Source: Eubacteriales bacterium SKADARSKE-1 (lineage in GTDB: Bacteria > Bacillota > Clostridia > Oscillospirales > Acutalibacteraceae). Taken from it: a DNA stretch of 64,000 bases. Below, piece by piece: positions 29,357 to 38,988 of the stretch. Within the stretch, counting starts at the first letter, position 1. Each line of letters starts with the position of its first letter. The stretch spans positions 310,001 through 374,000 of the forward strand of contig JARLUB010000001.1 of NCBI GenBank assembly GCA_030920305.1, given 5' to 3'. The notes beneath the pieces were generated by a model that was not told the DNA's origin, made no database searches, and worked only from the letters and a program-made list of their open reading frames with translations. The position numbers and the translations under genes were made by a program.

Positions 29357-29950
29357 TTGCTAGAAACTGACAAGACTAGTAATTTTTTAAAAGCAATTGA
29401 CAAGTATGCAAAAGAACAAAGACGTGAAATACAATCAAGAGCACAAGAGTTTAAGAAAAAAGAACTTCAAAAGGCAGAAGCTGAAGTTTTAAGGGATTCT
29501 TATTTTCTCATTCAAAGAGAAATGGCGCAGATGAGAAAAAGTATAGAGAGTAAAGTTTCAAAAATTGAAGTTGAAAGTAAAAGAAAGTTGCTTGAAAAGC
29601 GTAGCAATATTACAGAAACTGTTTTTCGGCAAGCAGAAAATAAGCTTTTAGATTTTACTAAGACAGAAGATTATATAAATGTATTAAAAAAAGAAGCATC
29701 TTCTATTGCTACGGTTTTAAAAGGACCAGATGCTATTTTATACGTTAAAAAAGAGGACTTAAAATTTGAAAAAGAGCTAATTGAAGCCTTTGGGAGAACG
29801 TGTAAAGTAAAGGTAAGTGAAGAAATCACAATTGGTGGAATTTTAGGTTATAGCGCACAGGATGGATTAATTGTTGATGAGACTCTAGACTCCAAACTAG
29901 AGAATCAACGGGATTGGTTTTCCGAAAATTCGCTGTTGAATATAGTGTAA
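29357..29950 (+). CDS. ntpE: V/A-type ATPase subunit E (peripheral stalk)
   Basis: A 197-aa peripheral-stalk protein with a long charged N-terminal coiled coil (residues 10-100) and an alpha/beta C-terminal head (DAILYVKKEDLKFEK; the closing GGILGYSAQDGLIVDETLDS is characteristic of subunit E). It starts at TTG 29357 with AAAGGAGGTG upstream. It sits between F and A, the common order. Confidence 0.9.
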   Translation: MLETDKTSNFLKAIDKYAKEQRREIQSRAQEFKKKELQKAEAEVLRDSYFLIQREMAQMRKSIESKVSKIEVESKRKLLEKRSNITETVFRQAENKLLDFTKTEDYINVLKKEASSIATVLKGPDAILYVKKEDLKFEKELIEAFGRTCKVKVSEEITIGGILGYSAQDGLIVDETLDSKLENQRDWFSENSLLNIV

Positions 29951-30067
29951 TGCGGCAAGGCATTAAGAGATAAATATTGGAAATTAGAAGACTACAAATC
30001 AAGAATTCTTAGTGTGGTATATATAATGTTTGGTTTTTAGTTTCTAATAACTAAAAGGGTGTGCTTT

Positions 30068-31831
30068 ATGGGAAATAAAGATGTAATATATGGAATAAAT
30101 GGCCCTGTTGTTACTGTAAAAAATACAAGATCATTTTCTATGATGGAAATGGTTTATGTAGGGCATTCTAGGTTAGTTGGTGAAGTTATTGGAATAACAG
30201 AGGACTTTACTACAATTCAGGTGTATGAAGAAACTACGGGATTAAAGCCGCTTGAACCGATAATTGGAATGGGAAGCCCAATGACAGTCACTTTAGGACC
30301 AGGAATAATTAATAATATTTTTGATGGGATACAAAGACCTTTAAAGGCAATTGAAGAAAAATCAGGAGATTTTATAGCAAGGGGTTCCTCAGTTGATTCT
30401 TTAGATGAAACTAAAACTTGGGATGTTACAATTACAGTAGAAGTTGGGCAGGAACTTTCACCGGGTACTTGTTATGCAGAGTGCCCGGAGACTAGTATCG
30501 TCAAACATAGATGTATGATACCTCCAAATTTATCTGGAACAGTTGAAAAAATTGCTGAGAATGGTCAACATAAAGTAAATGATACAATTATTGTACTCAA
30601 AGACAAAAAAGGAATAGAACATAAACTTTCTCTTTTCCAGAAGTGGCCAATTAGAATTCCAAGGCCAGTTAAAAAACGTCTACCAGCATCAATTCCGCTT
30701 ATTACGGGGCAGCGTGTAATAGATACATTATTTCCACTTGCAAAAGGTGGTGCAGCAGCAGTACCGGGCGGTTTTGGAACAGGAAAAACTATGACTCAGC
30801 ATCAACTTGCCAAGTGGTGTGATGCTGACATTATTGTGTATGTCGGTTGTGGTGAGCGTGGCAACGAAATGAGCCAGGTTCTCTCGGAGTTTTCAGAGCT
30901 TATTGATCCAAAGTCAAACAAACCTATGACTGAACGTACAGTTTTAATAGCTAATACCTCAAATATGCCAGTTGCTGCTCGTGAAGCTTCAATTTATACT
31001 GGAATCACATTGGCGGAGTACTACCGAGATATGGGGTATCATGTAGCTATTATGGCAGATTCTACATCTCGTTGGGCTGAAGCGCTGCGTGAGATTTCTG
31101 GTAGGCTTGAGGAAATGCCGGCAGAAGAAGGATTTCCGGCATACTTGCCGTCAAGGCTTTCAGAATTTTATGAAAGAGCTGGCTTAACTGAAAATATAAA
31201 TAATACAAAGGGCTCAGTTACAATTATTGGAGCGGTTTCGCCGCAAGGTGCAGATTTTTCAGAACCGGTAACACAAAACACCAAACGGTTTACCAGGTGT
31301 TTCTGGGCACTTGATAAATCACTTGCCTATGAGAGACACTATTCTGCAATAAACTGGGTGACAAGTTATAGTGAATATTTTACTGACCTTGACCCATGGT
31401 TTATAGAAAACTTAGGAGAAGAGTTTATAAGGTATAGAAAAGAAATAATTGCTATTTTGCATGAAGAAAATAAATTAATGGAAATAGTGAAGTTAATTGG
31501 ATCTGATGTGTTGCCTGATGACCAAAAACTAATTATAGAAACAGCTAGAGTAATTAGAGTTGGATTTTTGCAGCAAAATGCGTTTCATGCTGATGATACT
31601 TTTGTGCCACTTAAAAAGCAAAAGTTAATGATGAAAGTAATACTTCACCTTTATAAAAGAACCAAACAATTGGTAACAGCTGCAATTCCAATAGCAAGAA
31701 TTTCTGAAAAAGGCCTTTTTGACAAGCTTACCAAAATGAAATATGATGTGCCGAATAATAAGTTAGAGTTATTCGATAATTATATAAACGAGATAGATAA
31801 AGTGTTCGATTCTATAGTTGCAAGCCATTAA
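30068..31831 (+). CDS. ntpA: V/A-type ATPase catalytic subunit A
   Basis: The 587-aa catalytic subunit, which hydrolyses or makes ATP at the A-B interface. The N-terminal barrel (IYGINGPVVTVKN) precedes the A-specific bulge region. Then come the P-loop (GGFGTGKTMTQ), the catalytic Glu in GCGERGNEM and the MADSTSRWAEALREISGRLE block with EMPAEEGFPAYL, and the C-terminal helical domain. The start is ATG 30068 with AAAGGGTG upstream; a GTG nine bases earlier is part of that site. All expected catalytic residues are visible. Confidence 0.97.
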   Translation: MGNKDVIYGINGPVVTVKNTRSFSMMEMVYVGHSRLVGEVIGITEDFTTIQVYEETTGLKPLEPIIGMGSPMTVTLGPGIINNIFDGIQRPLKAIEEKSGDFIARGSSVDSLDETKTWDVTITVEVGQELSPGTCYAECPETSIVKHRCMIPPNLSGTVEKIAENGQHKVNDTIIVLKDKKGIEHKLSLFQKWPIRIPRPVKKRLPASIPLITGQRVIDTLFPLAKGGAAAVPGGFGTGKTMTQHQLAKWCDADIIVYVGCGERGNEMSQVLSEFSELIDPKSNKPMTERTVLIANTSNMPVAAREASIYTGITLAEYYRDMGYHVAIMADSTSRWAEALREISGRLEEMPAEEGFPAYLPSRLSEFYERAGLTENINNTKGSVTIIGAVSPQGADFSEPVTQNTKRFTRCFWALDKSLAYERHYSAINWVTSYSEYFTDLDPWFIENLGEEFIRYRKEIIAILHEENKLMEIVKLIGSDVLPDDQKLIIETARVIRVGFLQQNAFHADDTFVPLKKQKLMMKVILHLYKRTKQLVTAAIPIARISEKGLFDKLTKMKYDVPNNKLELFDNYINEIDKVFDSIVASH

Positions 31832-31948
31832 CGGAGTATGATAAGTAATAATATAACTTTTATCCTTATGTATTTGCAAAAAGGAAAAAAGTTGCCATAG
31901 GTGTTGTGTATTAACTAGTTATTAGTGACTAGAAGGGGTTTGTATTTT

Positions 31949-33352
31949 ATGATTATTGATTATATTGGGGTAAAAGAAATAAGTGGGTCGCTTATTGTTA
32001 TTGATGATGTAGAAGGCGCTTCGTTTGAAGAAGTTGTTGAAATTAGGCTTGAAAATGGAGAGACGCGACAAGGTAGGATTGTTCAAATTGAGGGTAAACG
32101 TATAGTTGTACAAGTTTTTGAAGGAACGCGTGGTATTGCTCTTAACAATACGAGAACAAGACTTAAAGGGCATTCAATGGAAATGCCACTCTCACCTGAA
32201 ATTTTAGGTAGAGTATTTGATGGTGCAGGCCGGCCAATGGATGGTCTGGGCGACATATTTCCTCAAAAGCGTCTAGATATTAATGGTACGCCAATTAACC
32301 CAGTTTCAAGAGAATACCCGCGAAATTATATTAATACGGGAATATCATCAATAGATGTTTTGACTACACTAATTCGTGGCCAAAAGTTACCTATTTTTTC
32401 TGGTTCTGGAATGAAACACAATGAATTGGCGGTGCAAATTGCACGGCAAGCTAAAATTTCTGGCAACAAAAAAGATAAATTTGCGATAGTTTTTGCAGCT
32501 ATGGGAGTAAAAAATGATGTTGCAGAATATTTTAAGAAGAGTTTTGAAGATGCGGGCGTTTTGGGACGAGTTGTTATGTTTTTAAATCTTTCAAATGATC
32601 CTGTAATTGAAAGGATATTAACACCCCGTTGTGCTCTAACAACCGCTGAATATCTGGCTTTTGAGCTTGGCATGCATATTCTTGTAATTATGACTGATAT
32701 GACCTCTTATGCTGAAGCACTTCGTGAGTTTAGCTCATCAAAAGGCGAAATCCCGGGAAGGAAGGGCTACCCAGGTTATTTGTATTCAGATTTGGCTTCG
32801 CTTTATGAAAGAGCAGGAATGATAAAAGGCAAGAGCGGATCAGTTACTCAAATACCGATTCTTACAATGCCAAATGATGATATAACACATCCAGTGCCTG
32901 ACTTGACTGGGTATATTACTGAGGGGCAAATTGTTTTAGGTCGAGATCTTGAAGGTAGCGGAATTTATCCCCCAGTTTCAATTTTGCCATCGCTGTCAAG
33001 ACTCATGAAAGACGGTATTGGTACTGGTTATACAAGAGAAGACCATGGTGCCTTAGCTAACCAGCTTTTTGCATCATATGCAAAAGTTATGGATGCTAGG
33101 TCATTAGCTTCAGTTATTGGAGAAGAGGAGCTTTCCCCATCTGCTAAGAGAATTATAGAATTTGGAAAAGCTTTTGAATCTAAATTTATTAATCAGGGGG
33201 CTAATGAGGACAGAACTATTATTCAAAGTTTAGATCTTGGTTGGCAGCTGCTATCTTACTTGCCACGTGAAGAACTTGACCGTGTTGACGATAGTGTACT
33301 TGATAAATACTACCGAGAACAAAAGAATAAGAATAATGAGGAAAAATGTTAG
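31949..33352 (+). CDS. ntpB: V/A-type ATPase regulatory subunit B
   Basis: The 467-aa non-catalytic nucleotide-fold subunit that alternates with A in the A3B3 head. As expected it has no P-loop; the equivalent place reads [17 protein letters not shown]. Other B signatures are [16 protein letters not shown], the [14 protein letters not shown] block, [20 protein letters not shown] and the C-terminal [14 protein letters not shown]. It starts ATG 31949 behind AGAAGGGGTTT. Confidence 0.97.
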   Translation: MIIDYIGVKEISGSLIVIDDVEGASFEEVVEIRLENGETRQGRIVQIEGKRIVVQVFEGTRGIALNNTRTRLKGHSMEMPLSPEILGRVFDGAGRPMDGLGDIFPQKRLDINGTPINPVSREYPRNYINTGISSIDVLTTLIRGQKLPIFSGSGMKHNELAVQIARQAKISGNKKDKFAIVFAAMGVKNDVAEYFKKSFEDAGVLGRVVMFLNLSNDPVIERILTPRCALTTAEYLAFELGMHILVIMTDMTSYAEALREFSSSKGEIPGRKGYPGYLYSDLASLYERAGMIKGKSGSVTQIPILTMPNDDITHPVPDLTGYITEGQIVLGRDLEGSGIYPPVSILPSLSRLMKDGIGTGYTREDHGALANQLFASYAKVMDARSLASVIGEEELSPSAKRIIEFGKAFESKFINQGANEDRTIIQSLDLGWQLLSYLPREELDRVDDSVLDKYYREQKNKNNEEKC

Positions 33353-33472
33353 ATTTAAATGCAAATAACCAAGAAAAGGTTAAGTTTATACTAAACTAGC
33401 CTAGGGTTGTTATTATAAATGTTTTTGCCAGTTTTTAAGTGAGTTTGCAAGTAACAAAAGGAGGTATTTTTA

Positions 33473-34084
33473 ATGAGTACATCAATAGTGCCAACTAAGG
33501 GAAACCTTATAGCTCTTAAAAAATCTAGTGAGCTTGCAAAGGTTGGCTTTGAACTGATGGATAAAAAAAGAAATATTTTAATTAGAGAAATGATGGCACT
33601 TATTAAACATGCCAATGAGATACAAGATAAAATAGATATAATTTATACAAATGCGTATAAAGCACTTCAAATGGCCAATGTTACGTTAGGAATTTGTCAT
33701 GAATTATCTGAAACAGTGCCAGTTGATGAATCTTTAAGTTTATCTTATAGAAGTGTAATGGGTGTTGAAATCCCATTGGTATTTATTGAAGAACCTAAGC
33801 AAGCCGATTTACCATTTGGGCTTTACAATACTGATTCTACCCTTGATGAGGCCTATAGAAAATTTATAGAAGTGAAAAAATTAACAGCTGGCTTAGCTGA
33901 AATAGAAAACAGCATATATAGGTTAGCAGATGCAATATGTAAAGCGCAAAAAAGAGCAAATGCTTTAAAAAATATCGTAATACCAAGATTTTTAGAAAAT
34001 ATAAAATATGTAAGTGATGCGCTAGAAGAAAAAGATAGGGAAGATTTTTCAAGATTAAAAGTAATCAAAAGCAGAAAAGGATGA
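33473..34084 (+). CDS. ntpD: V/A-type ATPase subunit D (central shaft)
   Basis: A 203-aa protein forming two long antiparallel helices of the rotor shaft. The start VPTKGNLIALKKSSELAKVGFELMDKKR (split here for reading) is the family signature, and the C-terminal helix has KRANALKNIVIPRF. ATG follows AAAGGAGG. It is the last gene of the ATPase operon. No clear terminator follows before the GH3 gene, 73 bp on. Confidence 0.95.
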   Translation: MSTSIVPTKGNLIALKKSSELAKVGFELMDKKRNILIREMMALIKHANEIQDKIDIIYTNAYKALQMANVTLGICHELSETVPVDESLSLSYRSVMGVEIPLVFIEEPKQADLPFGLYNTDSTLDEAYRKFIEVKKLTAGLAEIENSIYRLADAICKAQKRANALKNIVIPRFLENIKYVSDALEEKDREDFSRLKVIKSRKG

Positions 34085-34157
34085 TTTTAAGTTTACACAA
34101 GATAAAGTAAATTTACTTGCATAGAAATATACTATTTATGTATATAGGAGGAAAACA

Positions 34158-35279
34158 ATGCACCATAAACTGATTTGCAAATTTTTCTCTAAATTTTTAA
34201 TCGCTATATTGGTTGTTACCTTTATTGCGGGAGGAACTTTAATTAATTCGTTTGCTTGTGTTAATTTAAAAGATAAAGATATAGATGAATATATTTCTAA
34301 TATGACTATTGAAGAAAAAGTAGGGCAACTATTTGTTTTAAGGTATCCACAAAACAATTTAGATAAAGCTTGCGAGCTTATAGAAAAATATAAAATCGGT
34401 GGTTTTACTTTATTTTCATGTGATTTTAAAGATAAAACAGCAGATGAAGTAAGGCATATGATTACAACTATTCAGAGTAAGAGCAAAATACCGCTAATTG
34501 TTAGTGTGGATGAAGAGGGCGGAATTGTTGTTAGATGTAGCGGTAATCCAAAACTTAGAAATAAGCGTTTTAAATCTCCTAGAGAACTTTATGTATCCGG
34601 CGGTCGGGACTTAATAAAATTGGATACTAAAGAAAAAGCAGAGTTTTTAAAAGATTTAGGAGTGAATATGAATTTAGCTCCTGTTGCAGATGTTGTAACT
34701 AATAAGAATGGTCGTCTTTATAAAAGAGCATTGGGAGAAAACGCAGAAAAAACTTCAGACTATGTAAAAACTGTAGTAGAAGAAATGAATGCTAATGGAA
34801 TTAAAAGCGTACTTAAGCATTTCCCGGGATATGGAAACACAAATAAAGATACACATATTAATAGTTCTATTGATAAAAAAACAATTAGTGAATATAGAAC
34901 AGTTGATTTTTTGCCTTTTATTAGTGGAATAAACGCAGGAGTTAGCGGTATAATGGTTTCTCACACTGAAGTTCCAGCTATAGATGATAGACCCATGTCA
35001 ATGTCAAATAAGTGTGTTGAAATTTTAAGAAAAGAGCTAGGGTTTAACGGCTTATTAATAACAGACGGGCTTGATATGGGCGCAGCAACAATATATTGTG
35101 AAAAATGTGGTGAAATGCCTGGGGCTTTAGCCTTAAAAGCTGGTTTTGATGTACTATTACTTTTAAATGTAGAAAAAGAATATCAAGAAATTTTAAATGC
35201 AGTTAATTCCGGGAAAATTCCGGTTTCTCAAATAAATGAGTCTGTAAAAAGAGTATTAATGTTAAAGAGGGTTTTGTAA
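34158..35279 (+). CDS. Exported GH3 beta-N-acetylhexosaminidase (NagZ-like)
   Basis: A 373-aa glycoside hydrolase family 3 enzyme that would cleave GlcNAc from peptidoglycan fragments. Residues 10-33 are a signal or anchor segment ending at a Cys (SFAC), not a strict lipobox. The GH3 barrel shows IEEKVGQLFVLRYPQ, IVSVDEEGGIVVR, NLAPVADVV, the catalytic-loop KHFPGYGNTNKDTH typical of NagZ types, and the nucleophile Asp in ITDGLDMGA. It lacks the second GH3 domain, as NagZ does. ATG is preceded by TAGGAGG. It may supply amino sugars from wall turnover. Confidence 0.9.
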   Translation: MHHKLICKFFSKFLIAILVVTFIAGGTLINSFACVNLKDKDIDEYISNMTIEEKVGQLFVLRYPQNNLDKACELIEKYKIGGFTLFSCDFKDKTADEVRHMITTIQSKSKIPLIVSVDEEGGIVVRCSGNPKLRNKRFKSPRELYVSGGRDLIKLDTKEKAEFLKDLGVNMNLAPVADVVTNKNGRLYKRALGENAEKTSDYVKTVVEEMNANGIKSVLKHFPGYGNTNKDTHINSSIDKKTISEYRTVDFLPFISGINAGVSGIMVSHTEVPAIDDRPMSMSNKCVEILRKELGFNGLLITDGLDMGAATIYCEKCGEMPGALALKAGFDVLLLLNVEKEYQEILNAVNSGKIPVSQINESVKRVLMLKRVL

Positions 35280-35291
35280 TACATAATGGCC

Positions 35292-35338
35292 CGCTCTTTT
35301 ATACAAGGGAGCAAAATGCCACAAGTGAGCGTTTTTTT
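35292..35338 (+). terminator. Terminator with a competing hairpin before deoB
   Basis: CGCTC (35292-35296) can pair with GAGCG (35327-35331), which is followed by seven T. The same left arm can also form a tight 8-bp hairpin, GCTCTTTT-ATAC-AAGGGAGC (35293-35312). The two folds exclude one another, so the site could act as a plain terminator for the GH3 gene or as a switch. Confidence 0.5.
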
Positions 35339-35389
35339 GTGTCGAATCTATGCAGATAAACAGTTTTTATAAAATTCGAAGTCTATTTA

Positions 35390-35418
35390 TTTACTGATAA
35401 TTGATCATATGTTATAAT
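35390..35418 (+). promoter_or_regulatory. Promoter of the nucleoside salvage operon
   Basis: TTTACT (35390-35395), a 17-bp spacer and TATAAT (35413-35418) lie 47 bp before deoB. Partly inverted TTGATC / AATCAA sequences overlap and follow the -10 region (35401-35425) and might bind a repressor. Confidence 0.65.
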
Positions 35419-35465
35419 TAATCAAAAGATTGATTTTAAAGCATTGTGTTGAAAGGATCAGTGAT

Positions 35466-36638
35466 ATGATAAAACGAGTACTTCTTATTGTGCTAGATAG
35501 TTTTGGTATAGGAGAAATGTCAGATGCTTATTCTTACGGAGATAATGGCTGTAATACTTTAAAATCAGTTTCTAAAAGTGAATTTTTTGATTTGCCTAAT
35601 ATGAAGCAATTGGGACTTTTTAATATTGACGGGGTAACTTACTTTGACAATATAAAAGAACCAAGTGCTTCTTTTGCTAGAATGGAAGAAATTTCAAAAG
35701 GCAAAGACACAACAATTGGTCATTGGGAAATAGCAGGAATAGAATCTAACAAACCATTGCCTACTTACCCTAATGGGTTTCCGGATGAAATAATTTTAGA
35801 ATTTCAAAAGCAAACCGGGCATCGAGTAATTTGCAATAAACCTTATTCTGGTACACAAGTTATATTGGATTATGGACAAGAACATATAAAAACTGGAGAC
35901 TTAATCGTTTATACCTCAGCGGACAGTGTTTTTCAAATTGCGGCACATAAGAAAGTAGTGCCTATTGAAAAGCTTTATGAGTATTGTCAAATTGCAAGAA
36001 ATATATTAACCGGGCCTAATGGGGTTGGAAGAGTAATAGCAAGGCCATTTGAGGGAACTTACCCTGACTTTAAAAGAACTTCAAACCGCCACGACTTTTC
36101 ACTAAATCCCCCGGCGCCAACAATGTTAACAGAACTTTTAAAATATAAAAAAGACGTAGTAGCAATTGGAAAGATAAATGATATTTTTGCAGGATGTGGC
36201 ATTAGCAAAGCCATCAAAACCAAAAGCAATGAAGATGGAATAAATAAAACAATAAATGAGATGGGCAAAAACTTTAATGGAATTTGTTTTGTAAACTTAG
36301 TTGATTTTGATATGCTTTACGGTCACAGAAATGATGTTGATGGTTATGCTAAAGCGCTTTCGTTTTTTGACAAAAAGTTGCCTGACATTATAGCTACATT
36401 AAATAAAGAAGACATTTTAATTATAACAGCAGATCACGGATGTGATCCAGGTGATGTGTCAACGGATCATACAAGAGAATATGTACCACTTTTAATTTAT
36501 GGAGAAAAAATCAAAAGTGGAGTAAATCTTGGGACGAGACCGACTTTTTCTGATATTGGAGCTACTGTTTTAAACTGTTTTGAAATTCCAATTAAAATAA
36601 AGGGACAATCATTTTTAGAGAGGATAATAAAATGTTAG
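35466..36638 (+). CDS. deoB: Phosphopentomutase
   Basis: A 390-aa alkaline-phosphatase-superfamily enzyme interconverting (deoxy)ribose 1- and 5-phosphate, which links nucleoside phosphorylases to central metabolism. It shows LLIVLDSFGIGEM, the phosphorylated Thr in GKDTTIGHWE, and ADHGCDP-----TDHTREYVPLL with the metal His and Asp. The start is ATG 35466, 5 bp after GAAAGGATC; an in-frame ATG 36 bp upstream lacks this site. It is the first gene of an eleven-gene salvage and uptake locus. Its stop codon overlaps the next start by 7 nt. Confidence 0.95.
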   Translation: MIKRVLLIVLDSFGIGEMSDAYSYGDNGCNTLKSVSKSEFFDLPNMKQLGLFNIDGVTYFDNIKEPSASFARMEEISKGKDTTIGHWEIAGIESNKPLPTYPNGFPDEIILEFQKQTGHRVICNKPYSGTQVILDYGQEHIKTGDLIVYTSADSVFQIAAHKKVVPIEKLYEYCQIARNILTGPNGVGRVIARPFEGTYPDFKRTSNRHDFSLNPPAPTMLTELLKYKKDVVAIGKINDIFAGCGISKAIKTKSNEDGINKTINEMGKNFNGICFVNLVDFDMLYGHRNDVDGYAKALSFFDKKLPDIIATLNKEDILIITADHGCDPGDVSTDHTREYVPLLIYGEKIKSGVNLGTRPTFSDIGATVLNCFEIPIKIKGQSFLERIIKC

Positions 36639-37282
36639 GTTTTGATGTTACCATTTTTAAAGAGCCTAGATCACAACTCATAAGAAAAATACTACTTGTA
36701 TGCTTTGGTGAAATACTATTGGGGTTTGGCATAGTTTTTAATTCAAGCGCGGGTTTTGGTAACGACTCAGTTACAGTATTTTATGATGGTTTACATAAAA
36801 CAATTGGCGTAAGTTTCGGTTTTGCCACTAATATGATAAATATTACTTTACTTATTATATTGTTGTTTTTGGGAAGAAAATATATAAATATAGGAACACT
36901 GATATATGCATTACCTCTTGGGAGTATAATAAATTTTGCCTTTAAGGTATATCCGGTTTTCAATTTATCTTACACAATGAGTGGGAGAATTGCATCGGCA
37001 GTTATCGGATGTTTACTACTATTTGTTAGTCTTAGTTGTTTTGTGGCAGCTCAAATAGGGGTAGACCCTTGGAACGGGGTTACTCTTGTACTTTGTGATA
37101 AAACAGGAATGCAATATCGGGTTTTAAAAATCTTGATTGATGTGGCAACTTTATTTATAGGGCTTGCTCTAGGTGGATCAGCTGGTGTAACTACAGTAAT
37201 TGCTGCAATTTTAGGTGGCCCCCTCATACAACAAATTTCACAATGGATGAGAAAATTTATTTTAGAACCTCAAAAGACTTAA
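36632..37282 (+). CDS. YczE/YyaS/YitT-family membrane protein
   Basis: A 216-aa integral membrane protein with about five to six segments (roughly residues 20-38, 52-72, 78-96, 110-130, 160-178, 182-205). The features GFGIVFNSSAGFGNDSVTVF and QIGVDPWNGVTLVL (tandem GxGxDPW-like units) are those of the YczE/YyaS/YitT family (COG2364). The family's function is not settled; transport has been suggested. Its start overlaps the deoB stop, so translation is probably coupled and a role in nucleoside or sugar handling is plausible. Confidence 0.8.
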   Translation: MLGFDVTIFKEPRSQLIRKILLVCFGEILLGFGIVFNSSAGFGNDSVTVFYDGLHKTIGVSFGFATNMINITLLIILLFLGRKYINIGTLIYALPLGSIINFAFKVYPVFNLSYTMSGRIASAVIGCLLLFVSLSCFVAAQIGVDPWNGVTLVLCDKTGMQYRVLKILIDVATLFIGLALGGSAGVTTVIAAILGGPLIQQISQWMRKFILEPQKT

Positions 37283-37315
37283 AAAATAATTATTTTAAAG
37301 ATAGGTGAATTTTTT

Positions 37316-38176
37316 ATGAAAATGTTAAAGCTAAAAATAATACCGATTTTGATTTTTACTTTCTTAATGCCTACTATTTCTTCTTTAGCTCTAAATGATA
37401 CACGAAGCCAAGTTGTTGATTATATGAGAAAGATGGCAACAGTAGAGTGGGCTTCAATGGAAGATATGGAATATTGGAACCCTAAGTATGGTGTTATGTT
37501 TAAAAAGGACAATATTTATAAAGGAATACCATATACACAGAAACAAAGAAATACTGATTATGAATTGTTTTTGAGTAACTTAGAAAATAAAGATGGGGTT
37601 GACTACTATAAAAGGTCAACAGGCTCATCTGAATATTTAGGAAGTGATTGTTCTAGTGCTGTTTCTATGGCGTGGAACAAAGTAGGTGGTAATTTTCCTA
37701 TTTTAAGCACGGGTGACATGATTCCATTTGGTTATAATCAAACATTGCCGGTTGGTAGCTATAAAATTGATACATATTTTTCAACGACAACAAAAGATAT
37801 TGTAAATGAAAATGGTAAAGAGGTTATGTTTTCTGCATATTCTAAATTACAACCAGCAGATGCTGTACTTATAAGAAATACTAATTCAGGGCATGTTATG
37901 ATGGTAAGTGATGTGGATCATGAAAATAATAAAGTTTATATAATAGATCAAACAGGTGCAAATGATACACCAACTATAATGCTTGCGGGAAATAATGGAG
38001 AAAGCACTTGGAGGGTTGACAAAGAATTTACATATGATGAATTACTTTCTAAAGGCTGTGTGCCAATTACGATTGATGCACTTTTAGCATCAGATAAAGA
38101 CACAACAAGTGACAAAGACGCAACAACAGATAAAGACTTAAATATACCAGAACAGACTTTAAACAAGGCTGTTTAA
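37316..38176 (+). CDS. Secreted NlpC/P60-like cysteine hydrolase with repeat tail
   Basis: A 286-aa exported protein: signal peptide 1-25 (cleavage near SLA-L), then a papain-like fold of the NlpC/P60 or CHAP kind. The candidate triad is Cys112 in LGSDCSSAVSMAW, His193 in NSGHVMMV and a polar residue at YIIDQ (211-212). Such enzymes cut peptidoglycan peptides or amides. The last 30 residues hold a short degenerate repeat (SDKDTT, SDKDAT, TDKD). It lies in the middle of a nucleoside-salvage operon, 33 bp after the YitT-like gene and 29 bp before deoD. That setting is unexplained. ATG follows a weak ATAGGTGAA site. Confidence 0.78.
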   Translation: MKMLKLKIIPILIFTFLMPTISSLALNDTRSQVVDYMRKMATVEWASMEDMEYWNPKYGVMFKKDNIYKGIPYTQKQRNTDYELFLSNLENKDGVDYYKRSTGSSEYLGSDCSSAVSMAWNKVGGNFPILSTGDMIPFGYNQTLPVGSYKIDTYFSTTTKDIVNENGKEVMFSAYSKLQPADAVLIRNTNSGHVMMVSDVDHENNKVYIIDQTGANDTPTIMLAGNNGESTWRVDKEFTYDELLSKGCVPITIDALLASDKDTTSDKDATTDKDLNIPEQTLNKAV

Positions 38177-38205
38177 TTGAACCAAAATAAAGGAGAAGAA
38201 ATTCA

Positions 38206-38931
38206 ATGAATAAAACCCCAACGCCACATATAGCAGCAAAAGCTAATGATATAGCAAAAACAGTTATTATGCCAGGCGATCCATTGCGAGCTAAGTTTAT
38301 AGCAGAGAACTTTTTAGAAAATATAAAATGTTTTAATACGGTAAGAAACGTTTTAGGCTTTACTGGTACTTATAAAAATAAAAAAATTTCTGTTATGGGT
38401 TCAGGGATGGGCATGCCATCAATCGGGATTTATTCATATGAATTATATAATTTTTACGATGTAGACAATATTATTAGAATAGGTACAGCAGGTGCTATTG
38501 CGGATAATGTAAACTTAAGAGATATTGTTTTAGGCATAGCAGCTAGCACTGATTCAAATTATGCGCAGCAATATAAATTACCTGGTAATTTTGCACCGAG
38601 TGCGAGCTATGAGCTTTTGAGGGTAGCTTCTAGAGTAGCAGAAACTGAGGGGCTTAAAATAAAAGTCGGAAATGTGCTTTCATCAGATGTTTTTTATAAT
38701 GACAATAAAGATGCATTAGCTGCTTGGAAAGGGATGGGCATATTGGCAGTAGAAATGGAAGCGGCGGCTCTTTATATGAATGCTTCTAAAGCAAATAAAA
38801 ATGCACTTTGTATGCTAACAATTTCAGACTGTATATTTAAGTCTGGAGAATTGTCAGCTATTGAGAGACAAGAAAGTCTAATAGAAATGATAAAACTGGC
38901 ACTTGAAACTGGAATTAGTTCGGGTGAATAG
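38206..38931 (+). CDS. deoD: Purine nucleoside phosphorylase (DeoD type)
   Basis: A 241-aa hexameric-type enzyme that phosphorolyses purine (deoxy)nucleosides to base plus pentose 1-phosphate. It shows TPHIAAKANDIAKTVIMPGDPLRAK (phosphate site), NVLGFTGTYK, MGSGMGMPS, IRIGTAGAI and the VEMEAAALY nucleoside site. The final half has the usual S/D residue in TISDC. ATG is 8 bp after AAAGGAGAAG. It supplies the substrate of DeoB. Confidence 0.96.
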   Translation: MNKTPTPHIAAKANDIAKTVIMPGDPLRAKFIAENFLENIKCFNTVRNVLGFTGTYKNKKISVMGSGMGMPSIGIYSYELYNFYDVDNIIRIGTAGAIADNVNLRDIVLGIAASTDSNYAQQYKLPGNFAPSASYELLRVASRVAETEGLKIKVGNVLSSDVFYNDNKDALAAWKGMGILAVEMEAAALYMNASKANKNALCMLTISDCIFKSGELSAIERQESLIEMIKLALETGISSGE

Positions 38932-38988
38932 TTTAGATAAAATGATTTTAAAAAATAAGACGTTGGTTTAACTTTTAGGAGTGATATT

